NCBI RefSeq assembly: GCF_008931845.1
Contig: NZ_CP044535.1
Coordinates: 248,001-312,000 of the forward strand
Source: Borrelia maritima
GTDB lineage: Bacteria; Spirochaetota; Spirochaetia; Borreliales; Borreliaceae
DNA length: 64,000 nt
Direction: 5' to 3'
The notes under the pieces were generated by a model. That model searched no databases. It worked only from the letters and a program-made list of their open reading frames with translations, and was not told the origin of the DNA. Each line of letters opens with the position of its first letter. Within the stretch, counting starts at the first letter, position 1. Position numbers and translations under genes: made by a program. Below are positions 54,397 through 63,351 of this stretch, one piece after another.

Positions 54397-55743
54397 CTAA
54401 ATTATATAATAATTTAAATCTTTTTGTTCGTTAATTTGTATTTTTTTATTAACATAGTCCAAGTTTATTTCAAATTTTTTCAACTTACTACCGGGCACCT
54501 CAAAAAAAAGATCTGCAAGCACTCTTTCCATAACACCGTGAAGTCTTCTGGCACCAAGATTTTCATTCTCAAGATTCATATTAAAAGTAAGCTCTGCAAT
54601 TCTGTCTATAGCCTCTTCGCTAAACTTTAAATCTAAATTATAAACCTTGAACATCGCAACATATTGCTTTATTAAAGAATTTTTTGTTTGTTTTAAAATT
54701 TTTTTTAAATCATCTATACTTAAGCTCTTAAGTTCAACCTTAATCGGAAATCTACCTTGAAGTTCGGGTATTAAATCAGAAGGTTTGGCCAAATTAAATG
54801 CTCCTGCTGCAATAAATAATATATGAGAAGTGTCAACTATTCCATATTTTGTATTAACTTTAGAACCTTCAATAATTGGTAAAATGTCTCTTTGAACACC
54901 CTCTCTAGATACGTCATTACCACTCCTATTCTTAGCAGCTATTTTATCGATCTCGTCAATAAAAATAATTCCCATATTTTCAACTTTAGATTTTGCAATA
55001 TCTGAAATGTTTTCGTGATCGACCAATTTCTCAAGCTCTTCTGCTAAAATTATTTCCTTTGCCTTTTTAATCTTTAATTCTCTTTTCTTTTTTCTATCAA
55101 ATATATTGCCCAACAAGCCACCAATTCCCATATCAATTTCTTCAAAATTACCACCCGTAAATATTTCTATTGTGGAAAATGGCATTTTACTAGAAATTTG
55201 TATTTCAATAATAGTATTGTCAAGCTCACCTGCTCTAAGCTTTTTTCTAAGCTTCTCTTTTACCTTTTCTTCAGCCTTTATCTCATTCGGATCTACATTC
55301 TCAAAATTGCCAGACCCTTTAAACAAACTCTCAACTATTCTCTCTTCTGTCTTGACTAAAGCATCTTCTCTTACAGTGCTATACATCTCTTCTTTTACCA
55401 TATTAACTGCAATGCCCATTAAATCTCTAACCATAGATTCAACATCACGACCAACATAACCAACCTCAGTATATTTTGTAGCTTCAACTTTAATAAAAGG
55501 GGCTTTAATTAACTTGGAAAGTCTTCTTGCAATTTCAGTCTTTCCAATACCAGTTGATCCAATCATAATAATGTTTTTAGGCATCACCTCATCTTTTATT
55601 TCTTTTGGCAGCCTAGACCTTATATATCTATTAACAAGAGCAATCGATACTAATTTTTTAGCTTCATCTTGACCTATGATGTACTTATCAAGTTCTGCAA
55701 CTACATCTTTGGGAACTATATAATGCTCTTCTAATTTATTCAT
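54397..55743 (-). CDS. hslU: HslU ATPase of the HslUV protease, 448 aa
   Basis: AAA+ unfoldase that feeds HslV. Walker A GSTGIGKT is at 62-69 and the pore motif region is GYVGRDVES. Walker B is IIFIDEIDKIAAK. The intermediate domain is about 125-235. The C-terminal DLNYYII resembles the tail that docks into HslV. I start at the ATG at 55743, which overlaps the hslV stop by eight bases (ATGAATAA) and has GAGGAG seven bases upstream. An in-frame start 21 bases earlier would lie inside hslV with no advantage. Length is normal (about 440-460). Confidence 0.95.
   Translation of the reverse strand: MNKLEEHYIVPKDVVAELDKYIIGQDEAKKLVSIALVNRYIRSRLPKEIKDEVMPKNIIMIGSTGIGKTEIARRLSKLIKAPFIKVEATKYTEVGYVGRDVESMVRDLMGIAVNMVKEEMYSTVREDALVKTEERIVESLFKGSGNFENVDPNEIKAEEKVKEKLRKKLRAGELDNTIIEIQISSKMPFSTIEIFTGGNFEEIDMGIGGLLGNIFDRKKKRELKIKKAKEIILAEELEKLVDHENISDIAKSKVENMGIIFIDEIDKIAAKNRSGNDVSREGVQRDILPIIEGSKVNTKYGIVDTSHILFIAAGAFNLAKPSDLIPELQGRFPIKVELKSLSIDDLKKILKQTKNSLIKQYVAMFKVYNLDLKFSEEAIDRIAELTFNMNLENENLGARRLHGVMERVLADLFFEVPGSKLKKFEINLDYVNKKIQINEQKDLNYYII
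54401..54406 (-). promoter_or_regulatory. -10 element of the flgB operon promoter, inside hslU
   Basis: A perfect TATAAT on the minus strand overlaps the last three sense codons of hslU, 38 bases before the flgB start. The -35 is weak (GAACAA at 17-base spacing). The flgB promoter of B. burgdorferi is known to be sigma-70 type and strong, and lies in this interval. The exact transcript start is not determined here. Confidence 0.75.
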
Positions 55744-56284
55744 TTTCAATCTCCTCAAGCACAATGTTAGAATTAGTATATATACACACTCTTGCTGCTA
55801 TTTTTAAAGACCTAAGCGCAACCTCAAGAGCGCTTAATTTTTTGTTTTCCATGTAAGCAAGAGCCGCTGAATATGCATAATTGCCACCACTACCAATTGA
55901 AATAACATCCTCTTCAGGCTCAACAACATCACCAGTACCAGAAATTAGAAGAATATTATTAGAATCAGCAACAAGCATCATGGCCTCAAGCTTATGAAGT
56001 ATTTTGTCAGAACGCCAATCTTTTGCAAGTTCAACAGCCGCTCTTTTAATATCAATCAACCCATCACCTTTTGCCTTGATTTTTTCTTCAAATTTTTCAA
56101 AAAGAGTAATTGCATCCGAAGTTGAACCTGCAAATCCTGCCAAAATTTTCCCATTAAGCAATTTTCGTATTTTAACAGCATTACTCTTTAAAACAGTATG
56201 TCCAAAAGTCACTTGTCCATCTGCTGCCACCACCGTCTTGCCATTTTTTTTTATTGCAATAACAGTGGTTCCTTTAAAGCTCAT
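55736..56284 (-). CDS. hslV: HslV peptidase subunit, 182 aa
   Basis: Proteasome-like threonine peptidase; two hexameric rings pair with HslU. The N-terminus is MSFKGTTVIAI, so the catalytic Thr6 would become N-terminal only after removal of a five-residue leader. AADGQVTFGHTVLKSNAVKIRKL is the family core (landmarks ADGQVTFG and KIRKL), and VISIGSGGNYAYSAALA is also conserved. GGGGG lies four bases before the ATG. It follows dprA by eight bases. Confidence 0.94.
   Translation of the reverse strand: MSFKGTTVIAIKKNGKTVVAADGQVTFGHTVLKSNAVKIRKLLNGKILAGFAGSTSDAITLFEKFEEKIKAKGDGLIDIKRAAVELAKDWRSDKILHKLEAMMLVADSNNILLISGTGDVVEPEEDVISIGSGGNYAYSAALAYMENKKLSALEVALRSLKIAARVCIYTNSNIVLEEIENE
55751..55756 (-). 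promoter_or_regulatory. Ribosome site fixing the hslU start
   Basis: GAGGAG on the minus strand, seven bases before the ATG at 55743 and inside the hslV coding end. Confidence 0.65.
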
Positions 56285-56292
56285 ATTACCCC

Positions 56293-57240
56293 CTATTTAT
56301 ATAGCTCTTTTAAAAGTTCACCAATAAGAACATCAGATACATTCTTATAATCACAATACTCTTCAGGATTATCTTCAATATTATTGGAATCTATATATTT
56401 AATATTCAATAAATCATAAAGATCCTTAATAGTTTTTATCTCTTGCACGCCAAAATCATGCAATTTTACAGCCCCATCGCCACAAAAATCTAAATTATAA
56501 ACATAAACGTCAAGCCCTAAGTCAAGACCAAGTTCAGCTATAATCAAAGCCCCCGACTTTAAGGACGCATAAGTTATAAAAATGGCATCCGACAAACCCG
56601 AAATCAATCTATTTCTTTTAGCAAAAAAATAATTTTGAATTTTATCAAATGGCAAAGTCTCAGTAATTATTCCACCACCTTGCTCTAAAAGCTTAAAAAC
56701 ATATTTTAGATTTTGCTTAGGATAAATATTGTCAATATCTGTTGGAATAACGGCAAATGTCCTACTATTCTCATTTATTGCCGCTATATGAGATTCAATA
56801 TCGGCTCCAATTGCAAATCCAGAAACGATCTCTATACCATTTTTTGCAAGATGTGAAGAAAATTCCCTTGTCCTCTCAGCAATAGTTTTGCTAATTCTTC
56901 TAGAACCAACAACAACCCAAGATAATGAAGAAAAATTTGGTAAATTGCCTTTATAATAAATGGCAAAAGGAGGATCATAAATCCTTTTAAGCTTATTGGG
57001 ATAAAATTTAGACCTCAAAATAGCAATTTTGGCCCTTGTTTTTCTAATAACTTTTTCTTGTAATTCTATTAATTTTAAATCGAGTAATTTAAATGATTTT
57101 CTAAATGACTTTGAAAGATAAGACTCAATCTCTTTTTGAGTTAATTTAATAATATCATTTAAATCAAAATTATTAAAAAGTTTTAATTTTTCTTTGCCTT
57201 TTAAAAATTTCAAATTATCAATATAAAGCAATTTCATCAT
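56293..57240 (-). CDS. dprA: DNA-processing protein DprA (Smf), 315 aa
   Basis: Rossmann-fold protein that loads RecA on incoming single-stranded DNA in naturally transformable bacteria. The core (about 100-265) has VVGSRRISKTIAERT, then IVSGFAIGADIESHIAA, FAVIPTDIDNIYPKQN, and FAKRNRLISGLSDAIFI. An N-terminal helical part (about 1-80) resembles a SAM-like region. The usual C-terminal winged helix is reduced to about 30 residues. Natural competence is not established in Borrelia, so the role may be general recombination. The start (ATG ATG) lacks a ribosome site, six bases after the lipoprotein gene. Confidence 0.9.
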   Translation of the reverse strand: MMKLLYIDNLKFLKGKEKLKLFNNFDLNDIIKLTQKEIESYLSKSFRKSFKLLDLKLIELQEKVIRKTRAKIAILRSKFYPNKLKRIYDPPFAIYYKGNLPNFSSLSWVVVGSRRISKTIAERTREFSSHLAKNGIEIVSGFAIGADIESHIAAINENSRTFAVIPTDIDNIYPKQNLKYVFKLLEQGGGIITETLPFDKIQNYFFAKRNRLISGLSDAIFITYASLKSGALIIAELGLDLGLDVYVYNLDFCGDGAVKLHDFGVQEIKTIKDLYDLLNIKYIDSNNIEDNPEEYCDYKNVSDVLIGELLKELYK

Positions 57241-57246
57241 AAATAA

Positions 57247-57936
57247 TTACTTCAAATTACTCATGATCCTAGAAACACTTTCTTTTTGCTCTTCAGTTGA
57301 AGCCTTTTTACTAGCTTTGTCATAAAACAATATAGCATTACCAAGATCGCCTAATGAATAATAATTTGCACCTCTTAACATAAAAAACTCAAAATAGTCC
57401 TCACCCATATCATCAAGTTTATTTAAATAATTTTTAGCTTCAAGTTGTTTATCAAGATCATATACATACATATTAGAAATAGCAAAAAGAGATTCTTTAA
57501 AATCATCTCTAATTGAAAGTGATTTTAAAAAAGAATTTTCAGCAAGAATTATATATTTTTCAACTTCATCTTTTGTTCTTAAATTTTTAGCTAAATTATA
57601 AGAAGAAACACCTATGTAAAAATGAGATAAATAATTATTGGGATTAATTTCTAAATTCTTAACAAAATATTCAATAGCAGGTCCATATTGTCCAAGCTTA
57701 AAAAATTCAAGACCAATTAAATTAAAAAATCTGGCTTTCTTGTCAATAGAATTAACTATCTTTAAAATATTTTTATCTTCTCTTTCAATAAATTCCTTAT
57801 AAACTTCAATCTTAGATTCAGATCCACCACTAGAAATTTCCAATTCTCTTAATCTAAGCCCAAGATTCAATTTTTCTTTAGATTCACTCCCACAAGATAA
57901 AAATGCAATAAGTAATATTAACCACAAAATTTTCAT
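57247..57936 (-). CDS. TPR lipoprotein after ftsZ (BB0298 type), 229 aa
   Basis: Predicted lipoprotein. The signal MKILWLILLIAFLSC ends in a lipobox with Cys15, followed by GSESKEK. The rest is tetratricopeptide helices (for example FNLIGLEFFKLGQYGPAIEY, and LRGANYYSLGDLGNAILFYD). Such repeats bind partner proteins. The ATG abuts the ftsZ stop with no ribosome site (TAG-ATG), so translation must be coupled to ftsZ. A link to division or wall synthesis, as for CpoB-like TPR proteins, is inference from context. Confidence 0.82.
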   Translation of the reverse strand: MKILWLILLIAFLSCGSESKEKLNLGLRLRELEISSGGSESKIEVYKEFIEREDKNILKIVNSIDKKARFFNLIGLEFFKLGQYGPAIEYFVKNLEINPNNYLSHFYIGVSSYNLAKNLRTKDEVEKYIILAENSFLKSLSIRDDFKESLFAISNMYVYDLDKQLEAKNYLNKLDDMGEDYFEFFMLRGANYYSLGDLGNAILFYDKASKKASTEEQKESVSRIMSNLK

Positions 57937-59136
57937 CTAATCATCGCTACTTTTTTTATTTAAATTTCTAAGAAATGTTGGAACATCAATGTCATCATCA
58001 AAATAATTAACATTTTTGGACTTTGTCGCAAAAGAAGAATCTTGATTTTCATAAGATCCAGACGGAATATTTTGATTGCCTGACATTAAAGTATCAAACT
58101 CTTTAGAACTTAAAGTATTATTCTCTGGTGTATTTGATATTTCTTTATGCCTTTTAGATGCAAAACCTGTAGCAACAACTGTAACGTAAATCTCATCTTC
58201 AAGATTTGAATTAATCGCATGACCATATATTACAGTAGCCTCATCGTCAACACTAACAGTAATTATTCCCATAATCTCTTCAAGCTCAAGCAATGAGAAA
58301 TCATCTCCACCAGTAACATTAACGAGAAGACCCTTAGAACCTTCAATACGAACTTCTTCAAGCAGTGGATTGCTAATAGCAGAAGTTGCAGCATCAACAG
58401 CTCTATTTTCACCCTTGCCATATCCAATTCCCATTAAAGCATCGCCTTGCCCTTGCATAATGCTTTTAACATCAGCAAAATCAATATTAACCTCCCCATG
58501 CTCAATAATGAGCCCTGCAATGCCTTGAACACCCATTCTCAGAACATCATCTGCACGCTTGAAAGCATCTTTAATGGTAGTTCTTTTGTCAACAACAGTT
58601 AAGAGTTTTTGGTTCGGAATAATAATCAGCGTATCTACAGATTTTCTTAAATTATTTATTCCCTGCTCAGCAAGTCTTAGCTTCTTAGGACCTTCAAACT
58701 TAAAAGGCTTCGTTACAACTCCAACTGTTAAAATCCCAAGCTCTTTTGCTACTTGCGCAATAACTGGAGCTGCTCCAGTTCCTGTACCACCTCCCATACC
58801 AGCAGTAATAAACACCATATCAGCACCAGAAAGATGGTTACGTATAACATCTATATCTTCTTCTGCTGCAGCTTGCCCAATCTCAGGTTTTCCTCCAGCA
58901 CCAAGGCCTGCTGTAACTTTTGCTCCAAGGGCAATTTTTATGGGAGCAATAGAGGTTTGAAGAGCCTGAAGATCAGTATTAGCTACAATAAATTCAACAT
59001 CTCTTACTCCGTATTCAATCATACGATTAACAGCATTACTACCTCCCCCCCCCGCACCAATCACCTTGAGAATTGTAGGATTTGTGGTAGAATCGAATCT
59101 TCTTGTTTGGCTATCAATCATATTATAATCTTTCAT
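57937..59136 (-). CDS. ftsZ: Cell division GTPase FtsZ, 399 aa
   Basis: Tubulin-like GTPase forming the division ring. The tubulin signature GGGTGTG is at about 115-121, and the T1 loop glycines lie near residues 27-33. A linker (about 325-380) leads to the conserved C-terminal peptide [10 protein letters not shown], which binds FtsA. I start at the ATG at 59136 because GGAGG (59145-59149) lies eight bases upstream. A GTG at 59151 overlaps that site and would give 404 residues. The T1 loop is encoded by an uninterrupted nine-G tract (59045-59053). Confidence 0.96.
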   Translation of the reverse strand: MKDYNMIDSQTRRFDSTTNPTILKVIGAGGGGSNAVNRMIEYGVRDVEFIVANTDLQALQTSIAPIKIALGAKVTAGLGAGGKPEIGQAAAEEDIDVIRNHLSGADMVFITAGMGGGTGTGAAPVIAQVAKELGILTVGVVTKPFKFEGPKKLRLAEQGINNLRKSVDTLIIIPNQKLLTVVDKRTTIKDAFKRADDVLRMGVQGIAGLIIEHGEVNIDFADVKSIMQGQGDALMGIGYGKGENRAVDAATSAISNPLLEEVRIEGSKGLLVNVTGGDDFSLLELEEIMGIITVSVDDEATVIYGHAINSNLEDEIYVTVVATGFASKRHKEISNTPENNTLSSKEFDTLMSGNQNIPSGSYENQDSSFATKSKNVNYFDDDIDVPTFLRNLNKKSSDD

Positions 59137-59144
59137 TAACGCTT

Positions 59145-59149
59145 CCTCC
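59145..59149 (-). promoter_or_regulatory. Ribosome site fixing the ftsZ start
   Basis: GGAGG on the minus strand, eight bases before the ATG at 59136. It overlaps the alternative GTG start at 59151, which argues against that start. Confidence 0.65.
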
Positions 59150-59157
59150 ACGATTGG

Positions 59158-60399
59158 TCAAAACCATTCTTTCAAAAACCAACCTTTCAACTTTGAAGAT
59201 ATTTTATTTTTTCTTTTAACTTTGCTACTTACCTTCTTTAATTTATTGAATTTTTGTTGCTCATGCTTATAAAGAACAAGACCAAGAGCTGAAGAAAACT
59301 TGGGATCTATATGCTCTTCTCCAACACCATTAATACTCATTGGCAAACCTATTCTTGCAGGATAATTAAATACTTCTTCTATTAAATTAGAAATACCGGG
59401 GAATAAAGCTCCTCCACCTGTTAAAACTATACCACCATTAATTTTATTATAAAGTCCCCGCTTAAGTATTTCTGCTCTCATCATCTCAAAAATTTCTCTA
59501 AGTCTTGAATTAATTATTACAGATAATTCTTTTCTACTTTTTTCTTGAGGAGGCCGAGTTCCAAGATTTGGAATAATTACAGTTTCCATTTGACTCTCAA
59601 GAATAGAAGGATGAGCAATACCGGCTGTTATTTTAATGTTTTCAGCAACATCTTCAGGAACTTTCCAAACTTGCGCAATATCAAGAGTCACTCTATTAAC
59701 ACCAATAGGAATCACACCTGTATAATAAGGAGCGCCGTCAATATAAAGAATAATATCTGTTGTACCTTTTCCCATATCAATAAACAAAACACCCATCTCC
59801 CGCTCTTCTTTAGAAAGAGTTGCATAAGATGAAGCCAAGCTTCCAAGAACAACCTCGTCAACTGCAAAACCAGCTCGATTTACACATCTGACTAAATTCT
59901 GGCTAGAAGAACTAGAGCCTGTAATAATGTGCACCTCTCCTTCAAGACGAATACCCATCATGTCTATTGGGTTTTTTATATGGGGTATTCCATCTACAAT
60001 AAATTCTTGAGGAATAACATGAAGAATTTCTCTATCCATTGGAATAACAATTGCCTTTGCTGCTTCGATTACTCTGTCAACATCTTCTTCGTTAATCTCT
60101 CTTGTTCTTGAATTTATTGCAACAACGCCTCGTGAATTAGTTCCCTCAACACTGCTGCCAGACATAGAAACTGAAAGTGATGTAATGTCACATCCTGAGA
60201 TAAGCTCTGCAGCCTCAATAGAATTAGATATTGAATCAAGAGCGGCTTCAATATTTATTAAAACTCCCTTCCTAACACCTCTTGATATACTAGTGCCTAT
60301 TCCAACTATTTCTAATTGATCATTTAAATTTACCTCAGCAACAACAGTACAAATTTTTGAAGTTCCAACATCCAAACCTACTATCAAATTTCTAGACAC
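59158..60399 (-). CDS. ftsA: Cell division protein FtsA, 413 aa
   Basis: Actin-like protein tethering FtsZ to the membrane. It has phosphate-1 GLDVGTSKICTVV (about 8-20) and an SHS2-like 1C domain (about 85-165). The adenosine loop is IVLTGGGALFPGI. The C-terminal KLKGWFLKEWF is the amphipathic membrane-targeting helix. The start is GTG, overlapping the ftsQ stop by one base (TAGTG), with GGAG eight bases upstream. Length is normal. Confidence 0.95.
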   Translation of the reverse strand: MSRNLIVGLDVGTSKICTVVAEVNLNDQLEIVGIGTSISRGVRKGVLINIEAALDSISNSIEAAELISGCDITSLSVSMSGSSVEGTNSRGVVAINSRTREINEEDVDRVIEAAKAIVIPMDREILHVIPQEFIVDGIPHIKNPIDMMGIRLEGEVHIITGSSSSSQNLVRCVNRAGFAVDEVVLGSLASSYATLSKEEREMGVLFIDMGKGTTDIILYIDGAPYYTGVIPIGVNRVTLDIAQVWKVPEDVAENIKITAGIAHPSILESQMETVIIPNLGTRPPQEKSRKELSVIINSRLREIFEMMRAEILKRGLYNKINGGIVLTGGGALFPGISNLIEEVFNYPARIGLPMSINGVGEEHIDPKFSSALGLVLYKHEQQKFNKLKKVSSKVKRKNKISSKLKGWFLKEWF

Positions 60400-61142
60400 T
60401 AGCCTTCTCCTAACAAAATGATATCACCACTTCTTAAATCTATAATACCGGGCTTTCCTTTAAGCAGATCAACTGCAAGAAACGCTTTATGCATTGCATC
60501 TATTAAATCCATATCAACTGTTACCAATATTTTATTATATATACTTTTAATATACAAAATTACATTATAATCGTAGAAATTCAATTTTAAAAAATTCACC
60601 TCTGATACTAAATTATACAAATATTTTTGATTTATTTTAAGATAATCAAGGCCTCTTACAATATTAAGCATTCTATCTTCTAAAAAATCTCCAACATTGT
60701 TATAGTTTAAAACTAATCCGCTAATTATAGGTAAATCATAAATTAAATATTTACTTTTTTCTAAAATTACACCATCTGATGCGATGTAATAATAAGTAAT
60801 ATTACCATTTGCGTTTTCTAAAGCAACAGCAACCGGTATTCTTTTTTCTACTTTAATATTGATCTTATTTGGAAACTTAAGATCAACTTTAGCATTTTTT
60901 ATCCTTAAATCTCTTCTAAGATTCTCCTCATACATTTTAACATTAGTATTATGATAATATGTATTAGGCTTGATTCCTGAAATCTTGATTATATCTTCTT
61001 TAGAAAGAGAAATATCATTATTAATACTAATATACCTAATTAAAAAATAAGGAGACACAAAAATAATAATTATTATCTCAAAAAAAATTAAAGAGATTGA
61101 AAAATATATATACTTAACTAAAAATTTTCTCTCAAAAATCAT
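60399..61142 (-). CDS. ftsQ: Divisome protein FtsQ/DivIB, 247 aa
   Basis: Bitopic membrane protein linking cytoplasmic and periplasmic divisome parts. The N-terminal helix (about 9-34) is followed by a POTRA domain (about 35-105, IKISGIKPNTYYHNTNVKMY in part, then KINIKVEKRIPVAVA). A C-terminal beta domain follows (about 108-245). The protein is diverged, but the architecture and place before ftsA are those of FtsQ/DivIB. AGG lies seven bases before the ATG. Confidence 0.88.
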   Translation of the reverse strand: MIFERKFLVKYIYFSISLIFFEIIIIIFVSPYFLIRYISINNDISLSKEDIIKISGIKPNTYYHNTNVKMYEENLRRDLRIKNAKVDLKFPNKINIKVEKRIPVAVALENANGNITYYYIASDGVILEKSKYLIYDLPIISGLVLNYNNVGDFLEDRMLNIVRGLDYLKINQKYLYNLVSEVNFLKLNFYDYNVILYIKSIYNKILVTVDMDLIDAMHKAFLAVDLLKGKPGIIDLRSGDIILLGEG

Positions 61143-61177
61143 AAAACAACCTAATCTACACTATTAGAAAAATTTAA

Positions 61178-62272
61178 TCAATTATCACTTAAGTTTTTTG
61201 AAACATTTGAAATAAGACCAGAAAGTACCATAGTAACAATAATAGAAGATCCTCCAGATGAAAAAAACGGCAAATTTATCCCAGTGGGAGGCAAAAGACC
61301 TATTGCAATTAAAATATTCATTATACCTTGAAGAAAAATTGCAAGACTTGAAATAAATGCAATAAAAAATTTAAACCTGCTATTAGCATGAATAGCTATA
61401 AAATAGCCAAAATAAAAAAACAAGAAAAATAAACTTATAGCAAACAAAACACCTAAAAACCCCAATTCTTCTCCAAGAACTGAAAAAATAAAATCGGAAT
61501 TAGCCTCTGGAAGTTTTCCAAGTTTTATCTCCCCCATTCCCAAACCTTTGCCCCAAATTCCTCCACTTTTTAAAGCATTAAGAGATGCAATTATTTGGTA
61601 ACCTTTCCCAGAAGGATCCTCGTAAGGATTAAGAAAGGCAAAAATTCTAGAAACCCTGTAAGGTTCAAGCATTAAAAATATAGCGGAAACTGGCAAAAAA
61701 GCAATCACAATAGCAAAAACATAGCTAAATGCCATGTTAGAAACAAACAAAACAATAAAAAAAAGAATAGCAAAATAAATAGCTGTTGAATAATCGTTTT
61801 GCAAAATTATTAACACCCAAAAAATTGCAAAAATCAACATTGGCTTTAACCAGTATGAAATACCGTTGTTTTTTCTTGGATCAAACTTACTCAAATAAGC
61901 TGAAAGATAAATAGTAAAAGATATTTTAAAAATCTCAGAAGGTTGAATACTAATGCCTTGAAAGAATATCCATCTCTTTGCTCCAGAAATACTTGGAGAT
62001 AAAAAGGTTGCCATAATTAAAAAAAGAGTTATAACTAACACAGGGAATATTGATCTTTTTAAAAAGTCTAAAGAGATTCTCTCAAAAACAAGAAAAGCTA
62101 TAAAGCTTAAAAAAAGGTAATTAAGCCTTGTAAAAAATAAAAAATTTGGATTACCTGTTAGCTCTAAGCTTAAGAAAAAGGAAGAAGTGTAAAAAACCAC
62201 AAGACCATAAGCTACTAATAGCAGTAAAACAAGCAAATAACACATCCTAAGGGAATTAATATCTACAAACAT
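61178..62272 (-). CDS. ftsW: SEDS glycosyltransferase FtsW, 364 aa
   Basis: Membrane peptidoglycan polymerase of the SEDS family working with a class B penicillin-binding protein at the septum. About ten membrane helices are visible. Family landmarks are GAKRWIFFQGISIQPSEIFK (about 95-114), a central NDYSTAIYF, GKGLGMGEIKLGKLPEANSD, FIFSVLGEELGF, and the C-terminal PPTGINLPFFSSGGSS. FtsW and RodA are hard to separate by sequence; the mraY-ftsQ setting favours FtsW. There is no ribosome site, six bases after mraY. Confidence 0.92.
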   Translation of the reverse strand: MFVDINSLRMCYLLVLLLLVAYGLVVFYTSSFFLSLELTGNPNFLFFTRLNYLFLSFIAFLVFERISLDFLKRSIFPVLVITLFLIMATFLSPSISGAKRWIFFQGISIQPSEIFKISFTIYLSAYLSKFDPRKNNGISYWLKPMLIFAIFWVLIILQNDYSTAIYFAILFFIVLFVSNMAFSYVFAIVIAFLPVSAIFLMLEPYRVSRIFAFLNPYEDPSGKGYQIIASLNALKSGGIWGKGLGMGEIKLGKLPEANSDFIFSVLGEELGFLGVLFAISLFFLFFYFGYFIAIHANSRFKFFIAFISSLAIFLQGIMNILIAIGLLPPTGINLPFFSSGGSSIIVTMVLSGLISNVSKNLSDN

Positions 62273-62278
62273 AATAAA

Positions 62279-63334
62279 TTATCTGATTTTTATAGTACTT
62301 AAAGCAATTATAGCAAATATTAGTCCTATTATCCAAAATCTAATAACAACTTGCATCTCAGACCACCCAAGTTCTTCAAAATGATGATGAAGTGGAGCCA
62401 TTTTAAATACTCTTTTTTTAGTCTTTTTATAAACCACTACTTGAATAATCACAGACATAGTTTCAATAATAAAAACACCTGCAAGAATTGAAAAAAGTAT
62501 TTCACTTTTTAAAATCAACGCTGCCATTCCAAGAATGGCTCCCAGAGCCAAACTACCTGTATCTCCCATCATAATTTTAGCAGGATAGGCATTAAACCAT
62601 AAAAATCCAAAACTACCTCCAAGTAAAGCCCCAAGAAATATTACAAGCTCTTCAGAGCCTTTAACATTTGGAATATGCAAATAAGCTGCAAAATCAGCCC
62701 TGCTTGTAAGGTAAGCTATTATTATTAAAGCTCCTGTTATAACTATACTTAATCCAATCGCGAGCCCATCAAGTCCATCCGTTAAATTAAAAGCATTAGA
62801 AGAAGAGATTAAAATAAAGATGCCAAAAGGAATGTAAAATATACCCAAATCTACTTGAAAAGACTTAATAAAAGGAAAATAGATTATACTAACATGCTCA
62901 CCCCCAAAATAATATAGAATGCCAACAGAAATAAAAGAAAATATTATTTGTCCATAAATCTTAAATCGAGCTTTAAGTCCATCTGAAGTTTTCTTTTTTA
63001 TTTTCAAAAAATCATCTATAAATCCCAAAAAAGCAAATCCAAGCATAACAAAAAACATAATCAAAAAATAAACATTTAAAACATTACTCCAAAATACTAA
63101 AGAGATAAAAACACAAAAAAAAATAAGAATGCCTCCCATGGTAGGAATTCCTGTTTTTTCATTTAAATGTCTTTTAGGACCATCTTCTCTTAAAATCTGA
63201 TCGGCTCTTAATTTTTTTAGCCTTAAAATAATATGCGGGCCTACAATCAAAGAAAGCAAAAATGCAAAAATTGTAGCATACGCCATTCTAAAGGTAATGT
63301 ATTTAAGTAAACGTAAACCTAAAAGGTAAAACAT
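62279..63334 (-). CDS. mraY: Phospho-MurNAc-pentapeptide transferase MraY, 351 aa
   Basis: Makes lipid I from UDP-MurNAc-pentapeptide and undecaprenyl phosphate. It has ten membrane helices. Landmarks are EKTGIPTMGGILI and GFIDDFLKIKKKTSDGLKA with the conserved Asp pair. NLTDGLDGLAIG carries the catalytic Asp, then MMGDTGSLALG and PLHHHFEELGW (the HHH loop). GAGG lies five bases before the ATG. It uses the product of the adjacent murF. Confidence 0.96.
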   Translation of the reverse strand: MFYLLGLRLLKYITFRMAYATIFAFLLSLIVGPHIILRLKKLRADQILREDGPKRHLNEKTGIPTMGGILIFFCVFISLVFWSNVLNVYFLIMFFVMLGFAFLGFIDDFLKIKKKTSDGLKARFKIYGQIIFSFISVGILYYFGGEHVSIIYFPFIKSFQVDLGIFYIPFGIFILISSSNAFNLTDGLDGLAIGLSIVITGALIIIAYLTSRADFAAYLHIPNVKGSEELVIFLGALLGGSFGFLWFNAYPAKIMMGDTGSLALGAILGMAALILKSEILFSILAGVFIIETMSVIIQVVVYKKTKKRVFKMAPLHHHFEELGWSEMQVVIRFWIIGLIFAIIALSTIKIR

Positions 63335-63351
63335 AAGAACCTCATTATTAT

